Part shown: positions 17,005 through 22,874 of the stretch, in pieces
Layout of the letters: each line of letters opens with the position of its first letter
Numbering within the stretch: position 1 is the stretch's first letter
NCBI GenBank assembly: GCA_963691905.1
Contig: OY829894.1
Span: 682,001-746,000 of the forward strand
From: QGON01 sp963691905
GTDB lineage: Bacteria; Pseudomonadota; Gammaproteobacteria; Chromatiales; Chromatiaceae
Direction: 5' to 3'
Length of the DNA stretch: 64,000 bases
The notes under the pieces: model-generated
What the model was told of the DNA's origin: nothing
Database searches by the model: none
Seen by the model: only the letters and a program-made list of their open reading frames with translations
Made by a program: the position numbers and the translations under genes

Positions 17005-17271
17005 ATGACCACCCTAAGTATACGCGTACCCGAAGAGATCGGTGAACAACTGGAAAAATTGGCGGAATCTACAGGCCGGACCCGTTCATTCCTTGCCCTT
17101 GATGCCCTGCGCCGCTACCTGGCCCAGGAGGAATGGCAAGCGCAGGCGGTACGAACTGCTTTTGAAAGGGCAGACAATGGAACGGCAAAATATGCCAGCC
17201 ATAATGCCGTCGACCACTGGCTGGCTGGCTGGGGTACTGATGCGGAAGGAGACGCACCGGAATGCGAATAA
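17005..17271 (+). CDS. Ribbon-helix-helix antitoxin, ParD/CopG type
   Basis: An 88-residue antitoxin starting MTTLSIRVPEEIGEQLEKLA, the classic RHH beta strand and helix, followed by GRTRSFLALDALRRYL. The C-terminal half (HNAVDHWLAGWGT) is the toxin-binding part. I chose the ATG at 17005 because the beta strand must be near the N-terminus; 11 upstream codons are open. It overlaps the ParE-like toxin by 10 bp. An inverted repeat upstream probably serves as operator. Confidence 0.87.
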   Translation: MTTLSIRVPEEIGEQLEKLAESTGRTRSFLALDALRRYLAQEEWQAQAVRTAFERADNGTAKYASHNAVDHWLAGWGTDAEGDAPECE

Positions 17272-17549
17272 GATGGCAGGACGACGCCATCAATGATTTG
17301 ATTCAAGTCCGGCGCTTTATCGCCATGGACAATCCTTCAGCCGCCGCCAGGGTTGCAGACCGTATCCGTAGCGCCGTGCCAGAACTCGCTGATCAGCCTG
17401 GCATGGGCAGACCCGGACGAGTGCCAGGAACCCGTGAAAAAGTACTGGTCGATATTCCCTACATCATTGCCTATCGTGTTGAGGAAAACAGTGTTGTGAT
17501 ACTCAGAGTTCTCCATACATCCAGGAAGTGGCCTGAGACAATAAGCTGA
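17262..17549 (+). CDS. RelE/ParE-family toxin
   Basis: A 95-residue toxin of the RelE/ParE superfamily with the typical start MRIRWQDDAINDLIQVRRFI and the core GRPGRVPGTREKVLVDIPYI, ending IAYRVEENSVVILRVLHTSRKWP. ParE toxins poison DNA gyrase and RelE cleaves mRNA; the PGTRE...PYIIAYR pattern fits the ParE side better. The gene is intact and coupled to the antitoxin by a 10-bp overlap. Confidence 0.88.
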   Translation: MRIRWQDDAINDLIQVRRFIAMDNPSAAARVADRIRSAVPELADQPGMGRPGRVPGTREKVLVDIPYIIAYRVEENSVVILRVLHTSRKWPETIS

Positions 17550-17634
17550 CGAACGCTTGCTCATCAGTAATATGGTCAATTATTTTGATCCGTACATTTT
17601 CCGTAAACACTATACTGACAAAGAGGTCTATATC

Positions 17635-17727
17635 ATGCCAACCGGCACAAACCATCGAGACGAACGCATTGACCTGGGCGTCTCTGCCGACATGAAAAGC
17701 CTACTCGCTAACCGTTTCCGGCATTGA
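17635..17727 (+). pseudogene. Truncated DUF1778 (TacA-type) antitoxin remnant
   Basis: The 30-codon frame reads RDERIDLGVSADMKSLLA after a short start, the N-terminal RHH signature of DUF1778 antitoxins. It hits TGA directly after ANRFRH, where the family should run on for ~60 residues. A TATACT box lies 20 bp upstream. No GNAT toxin partner follows. Confidence 0.55.
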
Positions 17728-17827
17728 CAAGACCAACCTGCTGAATGAGTCGGCGTGAGCCCCTTTGAGGCTAGCCGGGAGGCAAAAAATCCATGACGAA
17801 ATTGGCAGCAAACTTTGACACTACGGT

Positions 17828-18277
17828 ATGGGATACAAAAAGCACGGCAAACATCTGACCTTGATCCCATTCGCTCTTCGAAAGGCCGATGAACAGCTGG
17901 TTGACGTCTCCAAAGTTCAAAAAGGGAAAGAATGCGGCTGTGTGTGCCCATCATGCCATGCACCATTGATCGCACGGAAGGGGGAGATCAATCAATGGCA
18001 CTTTGCCCATGCATTACGGGGATTTGAGGGGAATAAGGTTGAGCAATGCGAGTACTCTTTCTACCTCTCGGTTGCACTAATGGCCAAACAGCTGTTCCAG
18101 AAATGTGATTCCATCAGGTTACCGGATTACATCCATGCCCATTCCGTGTATAGCTGCATATTCTGGGCGCGAGGGTATTTCGTATCGACGGTTGGTCGAG
18201 ACGAGAAGGTAATTCGGGAGTATATAAGACATCAGGAAGCTGGAGATCGCAGAGTAGATCAGTTGAATCTGATGTAG
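17828..18277 (+). CDS. CoiA-like zinc-ribbon protein, probably truncated
   Basis: The 149-residue product has a CoiA-like N-terminal zinc site: C-G-C-V-C-P-S-C-H at about 36-44 followed by RKGEINQWHFAHA. CoiA-like proteins carry this module ahead of a PD-(D/E)XK nuclease domain and act in competence or in mobile elements. Here the nuclease part is missing or too short, and the C-terminus from ~100 on (SVYSCIFWARGYF) matches nothing I know. It therefore looks like an N-terminal remnant. Confidence 0.5.
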   Translation: MGYKKHGKHLTLIPFALRKADEQLVDVSKVQKGKECGCVCPSCHAPLIARKGEINQWHFAHALRGFEGNKVEQCEYSFYLSVALMAKQLFQKCDSIRLPDYIHAHSVYSCIFWARGYFVSTVGRDEKVIREYIRHQEAGDRRVDQLNLM

Positions 18278-18282
18278 TTGGC

Positions 18283-18368
18283 GCCCCCTTGGGGGGCTCA
18301 AGGAGCGTCAGCTCCATTTAGGCCGCTTCGAGCGGCTCACAAACTAAAGCCCCCGGCTTTGCCGGGGG
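18283..18368. repeat. Array of four consecutive hairpins, possible IS200/IS605-type end
   Basis: Within 86 bp there are four stem-loops: GCCCCC/GGGGGC (18283-18297), GGAGC/GCTCC (18302-18315), GCCGCT/AGCGGC (18322-18336) and CCCCCGGC/GCCGGGGG (18350-18368). Such a series ending in a C-rich stem resembles the right-end structured region of IS200/IS605 or IS1341-type elements. No TnpA or TnpB gene is adjacent. Confidence 0.4.
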
Positions 18369-18508
18369 ATACTTACTAACCATAAAGGCTAAAGCGGACG
18401 ATTTTCTGGGGGTTTCCATCTGAATCACCTGATTGCTCTAACTCAATTATCACTTGCTCGAACATAATTCTCTCTTAATGACTGTGCTTTCCCGTTGCGG
18501 TCTATCAA

Positions 18509-18543
18509 ATACCCCGACTAGAAAATTTAGCCAGTCGAGGTAT
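18509..18543 (-). terminator. Hairpin downstream of the GHKL ATPase operon
   Basis: ATACCCCGACT (18509-18519) pairs with AGTCGAGGTAT (18533-18543) with one G-T pair, starting 17 bp past the stop of the minus-strand ATPase gene. No strong U tract follows, so it may act as a processing or Rho-assisted end. Confidence 0.45.
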
Positions 18544-18559
18544 CATAAGACTCTAGACG

Positions 18560-20329
18560 CTACAAAACATCCTTCACCTTACCCATCAAGGTTGATAGGA
18601 ATTGTCCCCAGTACTGTAGCAAATCATCGTATTGCTGATCAGGGTCTTCATGCATTGATTCTGCTTTTGCATGAGAAATAATGAGAAGCGCTAATGCCTC
18701 TAAAGTGTGCCTCGCGGTCTTGACTGCTTCTTCGCCAGTCACCATTCCGCCATCGCGCTCCGCAATATCCCGTATCGGTTCCCACAAATCTTTGTAAAAA
18801 CGATGTCGGGTATTCAATCGAATCACAACCTGATGTCCGAGGTGCTGGGTTTCCATAAACATATTCCCTGGAAAGGCGACAGATTCCATTACAAATGGAA
18901 GCTCCTTAACACGGGCTAAATATTCCTGCTTCTCGTCTTCCTTCAAATAGCCCGCATCCTCAGCAAGATCGATTAAAGCCTGATTGCGCATGTCCTCCGT
19001 GATTTCTGTGCGAGTCTTACTCTTTGGCATGGTCCTATTAGCGCCGCCTGCCGCCTCAATAATCGCACCATGCTCGCCAGTGTGTGTACGTGATTCCTTC
19101 GCCACTTTGCCCCAGCGTGTTTCTAATATATCTCGCGCTGTTTTAATGTACTTTTTCAGTAACTGGCGTATACGATTACGTAGTTCACCATGTGGTTCTA
19201 CACCTCGTTTAACATTTCGGATTCCAAAGTAATCATCGAGTTCTGGTGTAAACATTACCTCGATACCAATGAAGCGATCTTGACTTTTGACTCCTTCAGG
19301 TAAAATGCGTGGTACATTTGTATACGCAATTTCTCTATCTAGCCTGACGAAGCTTAGACAACCTTCATTTTCTGGCACTCGGAGCATTTTCGCTAAGGTG
19401 TCATTACCCTTACCGCGCTGCCGAGTGACTTCCTGAGGATAAAGTGTGACTCGTAGTGTGATCTCAGAACCCTTCAGCTTAAAAGTTTCCTCAGTAATAA
19501 CATCAGGCTCAAAATGTATTGGCAGCTTGTTTTTTGCATATTCTGGTCGCAGAAACTCCAACATCTCCGAACTTTTTCGTGAGTACTCTTTAACCAACAT
19601 GCTATCGGCCCAAGTATTCTCCATGACATACATTGGATCATGAGCTAGCAACGTCTTGCCATTGATAGAAATATCAATGCCTCCGTTGATGAAGTATCGA
19701 AATATTCTAGATAGCTCTTTCTCAACTTCTACCCTGAGTTCTTCAAAGCTTTCGGCAAAACGCCCCTCCTCTAGCCTATCAACATTTGACCAGACGACAA
19801 TCGTTCCTGAGCTACTGGGGATCGCGTTAGATAACTGACCTGGGATAGGGACATCGTCAGGTGGTGAAATACCAGAAATCTCCCCCCGACTTTCAAGATC
19901 AAGTGCTTCCTTCAAATCAAAGTAGACATGCTTCCAGGTTTCGCCGCCCCTACAGCGACTCCACACATCGAGTCGAGTTCCAAAATTAAGTGCAGCAAGT
20001 TTTGCTCCAACACCATATTTACCGATTGTATCGGTGCGCATATATCGGGTGGAGTATCCAACAACTGGATAGTGATGAAGAATATCTACATCCATGCCAC
20101 ATCCATCGTCAATAATGGTAATTTTATGAACATGTTTCTTGCCACGACTGTTTACTTCTTCATCAAGCAAGACACTAATTTTATTAGCATCGGCCTCTAT
20201 ACTATTATCAATGGGTTCAGCTAGCGCAGTAGGAAGGCTGTGCCCTGAGTCACGCAATGATTGAAGCGCCATTCCTGACTGCACAACAGGGATTCGATTT
20301 TGTGTATTAGCAATGTCTGTCGTATTCAT
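18560..20329 (-). CDS. GHKL ATPase, MORC-like, putative defence component
   Basis: A 589-residue protein with an N-terminal Bergerat-fold ATPase. E38 and N42 lie in LAEPIDNSIEADA, the DDGCGM box is at 74-79, and the ATP lid GKYGVGAKLAALNFG is at 103-117. The DNSIEA plus GKYGVGAK combination resembles the prokaryotic MORC-like ATPases more than histidine kinases or HtpG. The middle (about 140-400) fits an S5-like and coupling region; the C-terminus is helical. No histidine-kinase H-box is present. A good SD (GAGAGG) precedes the ATG. It is the last gene of a three-gene operon after a GIY-YIG nuclease and an HTH protein. MORC/MutL-type ATPases clamp DNA on ATP binding; the defence role is inferred from context. 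Confidence 0.85.
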   Translation of the reverse strand: MNTTDIANTQNRIPVVQSGMALQSLRDSGHSLPTALAEPIDNSIEADANKISVLLDEEVNSRGKKHVHKITIIDDGCGMDVDILHHYPVVGYSTRYMRTDTIGKYGVGAKLAALNFGTRLDVWSRCRGGETWKHVYFDLKEALDLESRGEISGISPPDDVPIPGQLSNAIPSSSGTIVVWSNVDRLEEGRFAESFEELRVEVEKELSRIFRYFINGGIDISINGKTLLAHDPMYVMENTWADSMLVKEYSRKSSEMLEFLRPEYAKNKLPIHFEPDVITEETFKLKGSEITLRVTLYPQEVTRQRGKGNDTLAKMLRVPENEGCLSFVRLDREIAYTNVPRILPEGVKSQDRFIGIEVMFTPELDDYFGIRNVKRGVEPHGELRNRIRQLLKKYIKTARDILETRWGKVAKESRTHTGEHGAIIEAAGGANRTMPKSKTRTEITEDMRNQALIDLAEDAGYLKEDEKQEYLARVKELPFVMESVAFPGNMFMETQHLGHQVVIRLNTRHRFYKDLWEPIRDIAERDGGMVTGEEAVKTARHTLEALALLIISHAKAESMHEDPDQQYDDLLQYWGQFLSTLMGKVKDVL

Positions 20330-20364
20330 GATTGATTACCTCTCGTCAATAATGCAAAGATATC

Positions 20365-20790
20365 TCAGTTATCTTTCAGTTCAGTAGGGGGATTGCCAAT
20401 AGCCTGCTCGAGTGCACTATTCCAATCACATCTGCAGAATGGACACGAAAGATCTGTTCCATTGGGCTTTCCTGGATGGATCATGTTTATCAGTTGCCCC
20501 GAGTCTTCCAGCTCGTGATACCAGTAGCACTCCAAGTAGAAAGCTTGTGCATGGTTTTTACATGGCTCCCAGATGACGTGACTTGCGTGGTTAAGATATT
20601 CATGGGTGGTTAGCCTTCCACGCAAGCATGCGTCAGATCGGCCAATGTAGAAAGGCCGTCGGTCATATGACAGCAAGTAAGTCCCTATAACATTCTCAGG
20701 GAGAAGACCCCCAATTAGTTTTGGATCTGCAGAAAAACAGAACCTTTCTGATGGCTCCGTAAGAACGATAAAGTCTGAGGACTGTTTCAT
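20365..20790 (-). CDS. GIY-YIG nuclease-like protein with C-terminal Cys cluster
   Basis: A 141-residue protein whose core is a GIY-YIG fold: G36-T37-Y38 then Y48-I49-G50-R51 in RRPFYIGRS, arginines in LRGRLTTHEY and the expected catalytic Glu at about 87 (FYLECYWYHEL). The first motif is GTY instead of GIY, which the family tolerates. The C-terminus holds CPFCRC (116-121), which may bind metal. It overlaps the upstream HTH gene by 4 bp and lies 35 bp before the GHKL ATPase gene. It would supply the DNA-cutting activity of the operon. UvrC/SLX1 and homing-endonuclease alternatives are unlikely given the size and context. Confidence 0.8.
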   Translation of the reverse strand: MKQSSDFIVLTEPSERFCFSADPKLIGGLLPENVIGTYLLSYDRRPFYIGRSDACLRGRLTTHEYLNHASHVIWEPCKNHAQAFYLECYWYHELEDSGQLINMIHPGKPNGTDLSCPFCRCDWNSALEQAIGNPPTELKDN

Positions 20791-21311
20791 CGCAGCACCT
20801 CCTCAGCAACATTGCGCGCTTGGCGACGGAGTTTCTTGACATAACTGCTGGAGATACCAATATGTTGTGCGGTTTCATCAACAGTGCATCCCTCAGCCAT
20901 ATCATGGATGACTGCAGGTATGTATCCGCCAGCTTCTGACGCCTGCTCAGAAAGCCGCTCGGCAAGTTGGTTGGCGAGCACAGTTGAAAACGGATCGTCT
21001 GAATTGCTAGGTAACTGGTAACAGATTGGCACTGTGCCGTCTGACACGGATAGCGCGTGCTCTGATTGCTCCCAATACGGAATGTCTAACCTCTGGGCGC
21101 GGTGGCTACGACGCGTAACTGTCTTACGGGCATCCCTTTCAAAATCCGCAACAAGGTAGCTATGTTCTTTGAGGAAGTCCCGCTCAGAAACTACGGCCAT
21201 ATCAATGGCATGGTCACAGGTATCTTTCTTGATTTGGTTTTGGGATTGATCCCGACGTTGCTGTAATGCAGCAATTACCTGGAAACGGGCAGGAAGGTTT
21301 CTTGATTGCAT
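20787..21311 (-). CDS. HTH protein, first gene of the GIY-YIG/GHKL operon
   Basis: A 174-residue protein. I placed the start at the ATG at 21311 because AAGGAG lies eight bases upstream; longer frames to 21449 lack an SD. The only recognisable part is a C-terminal helix-turn-helix (GCTVDETAQHIGISSSYVKKLRRQAR split at about 142-168) like sigma-70 region 4 or resolvase HTH domains. The N-terminal ~130 residues are polar, with no known family. It may sense or recruit the ATPase and nuclease to DNA, or regulate the operon; both are inference. Confidence 0.7.
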   Translation of the reverse strand: MQSRNLPARFQVIAALQQRRDQSQNQIKKDTCDHAIDMAVVSERDFLKEHSYLVADFERDARKTVTRRSHRAQRLDIPYWEQSEHALSVSDGTVPICYQLPSNSDDPFSTVLANQLAERLSEQASEAGGYIPAVIHDMAEGCTVDETAQHIGISSSYVKKLRRQARNVAEEVLR

Positions 21312-21449
21312 GCCGATTCTCCTTAGCCGCTCCGCCCATATTGGTGCAGAGGACCTTTGACTTGGCATTTCAGTTCTATTTTTGCCGCCGAACCCTTTTG
21401 GCCCGGCAACCTGAACCGATAAACAAAGTGTACACCATATACGGGACAT

Positions 21450-21928
21450 GAAAAACTGCTATGGGACACTTGCCGGAGGCAATCAAGGTGACATTTGATG
21501 AGATTAAATCCCTTGGGGTTCACATGCTGTTGTCACATTCGCTGCGCGCCATGGAGAGCGAAGCGAAGGCGCGTAGTCCCCGTAGGCGCGGTAGGCGCGG
21601 TAGGCGCGGGCGTATGGCCGGAGTGGCGAAAGAACGAAGTTCTGTAGCCAGCGGAGGGCATATGCAAGCACATCCGACACGCCGTCCAGTCATTTGTGGG
21701 AGTGCTGCGTAGCCAGCGCCGAGCGAAGCAATGGTGTGGCGAAGCGGCACGGACGCAGGGCGGCCGGGGCATTAACGGTTGTCGCGTAGGCGAGTTGATT
21801 TTGGGACTGGGATGTCCCAAAATCTTTCACGAGGTAGCGACACTCCTGCTTTATGTGATTTCAGTAAATCCGCCACCAGCAACAAATATGATGATATTAG
21901 GAAGAGGTAGGGTGTCTGCAACCAGAAT
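21450..21928. other. Non-coding, repeat-rich stretch at the right of element C
   Basis: No believable gene. It has a 9-bp tandem (GTAGGCGCG, three copies, 21582-21608), several GAGCGAAG / GGCGAAG short repeats and a 9-bp stem ATTTTGGGA/TCCCAAAAT (21798-21823) that could terminate transcription. The palindrome GTGTACAC near 21429 lies upstream of the HTH operon. Confidence 0.5.
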
Positions 21929-22085
21929 CAAACTGCCGTCCACGGCTTTTCTGTCCGTTACACGAGTGTCTTCTTTTGGGTTTTTCGAGTGGCAGGAGTG
22001 GTTTTCTTGGGCAAAAAGCACCACTTTTCGCTTAAAGTGATATAGAGATAATGATTATATTCTATTGATTAATATAGCAATAAAA
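21929..22085. repeat. Right-end repeat R3 (end of element C)
   Basis: About 157 bp matching R2 and R1, immediately next to the CCA end of the intact tRNA-Cys. It is the innermost junction of the island with the tRNA gene. Confidence 0.87.
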
Positions 22086-22159
22086 TGGAGGCTGAGCCCG
22101 GAATCGAACCGAGGTCCACGGCTTTGCAGGCCGCTGCATAACCACTCTGCCACTCAGCC
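22086..22159 (-). tRNA. cysT: tRNA-Cys(GCA)
   Basis: Minus strand: acceptor GGCTGAG pairs with CTCAGCC, anticodon loop CTGCAAA gives GCA, T-arm CTCGG-TTCGATT-CCGGG, discriminator U (T) and encoded CCA (22086-22088). It is the only complete tRNA-Cys in the window and the apparent integration target of the island. Partial copies of its 3' half lie at 4263, 7694 and 16715. Confidence 0.96.
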
Positions 22160-22204
22160 TATGAGAGGCTCAGATTCTACCATCGTTGAGGTGGCAGATC
22201 TTGA

Positions 22205-22232
22205 AACAAAAAAGCCTCGGTTTAGCCGAGGC
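22205..22232 (-). terminator. Rho-independent terminator between tRNA-Gly and tRNA-Cys
   Basis: On the minus strand GCCTCGG-CTAAA-CCGAGGC is followed by a run of T (A-run at 22205-22213 on the plus strand). It would end the tRNA-Gly transcript, so tRNA-Cys would need read-through or its own promoter in the ~45 bp after it. Confidence 0.75.
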
Positions 22233-22243
22233 TCTTTAAATAT

Positions 22244-22319
22244 TGGAGCGGGAAACGAGATTCGAACTCGCGACCCCAACCTTGGCAAGGTTGTGCTCTA
22301 CCAGCTGAGCTATTCCCGC
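22244..22319 (-). tRNA. glyW: tRNA-Gly(GCC)
   Basis: Minus strand: GCGGGAATAGCTCAGCTGG start, acceptor pairs with TCTCGTTTCCCGC, anticodon loop TTGCCAA gives GCC, encoded CCA (22244-22246). Same isoacceptor and same relative place as glyW in the E. coli glyW-cysT-leuZ cluster. Confidence 0.96.
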
Positions 22320-22433
22320 ATCACTTAAGAACGAGGCGTATTTTAACGACACAGGTGCTACTGTCAACCCTTTATCCCCTCAACACAATAGAAAACGGGA
22401 ATTTAAGGTCAACTCCCTCTCCAACAGGAAAAT

Positions 22434-22871
22434 TCAGTAACGAAAACCCTCACGCACCGGCAGGGTAATAGTAACCAGGCTCTCACTTTCAGCCCGTTTC
22501 ATATTCTCCACATCTGCATCCCTGGGAATCGAAATGCGTTGACTGAAACTGCTCGAACTGCGACTGTAACTGTAGCTACCCCGCTCATTGCTCCGTTCTG
22601 CCTCCTGGCTGGTATCATTACTGATCACCAGGAATCTTCCCTTCACATTCACCTGAACTGCTTGGGGATCGATATTTTCGGTATGGATCCTTACCACATA
22701 CCCCGCTTCGCTCCTGCCCTTTTCAATTCTCAACCGTTGAAAATGACGAAAACCGGAAGCTTGGTAAGGTGATCCAACGTATCCCGGATATCCATAGGGC
22801 GGCTGGGCATTCACCAGGAAGGCAAGACTCAGCAACACAGCCAAACTCAATATTGTCAGTAACCGTTTCAT
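22434..22871 (-). CDS. Secreted Hsp20/alpha-crystallin-like protein
   Basis: A 145-residue protein with an N-terminal signal peptide (MKRLLTILSLAVLLSLAFLVNA) and an alpha-crystallin-like domain: VRIHTENIDPQAVQVNVKGR, FLVISND, then SFSQRISIPRDADVENMKR and LVTITLPV. The last block has the chaperone-like order of beta strands ending in the xTITLP motif (instead of LxIxLPK). The region between, SNERGSYSYSRSSSS, is low-complexity. Ordinary small heat-shock proteins are cytoplasmic, so the export signal is odd. It starts 3 bp after the MEMO-AMMECR1 gene and is the last gene of that operon. Confidence 0.82.
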   Translation of the reverse strand: MKRLLTILSLAVLLSLAFLVNAQPPYGYPGYVGSPYQASGFRHFQRLRIEKGRSEAGYVVRIHTENIDPQAVQVNVKGRFLVISNDTSQEAERSNERGSYSYSRSSSSFSQRISIPRDADVENMKRAESESLVTITLPVREGFRY

Positions 22872-22874
22872 CTT

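Larger units (their letters stand above)
16715..22085. mobile_element. Element C: third tandem element, abutting intact tRNA-Cys
   Basis: Bounded left by a tRNA-Cys-like copy (L3) and right by repeat R3, which touches the intact tRNA-Cys. Cargo: a ParDE pair, two gene remnants, a four-hairpin array and an HTH/GIY-YIG/GHKL operon. The operon part is visibly more AT-rich than the backbone. No integrase gene is present. Confidence 0.65.

Noticed and set aside
21582..21608. 9-bp triple tandem as an iteron-type origin
   Set aside because: No replication initiator gene, no AT-rich stretch next to it; too few and too short copies.
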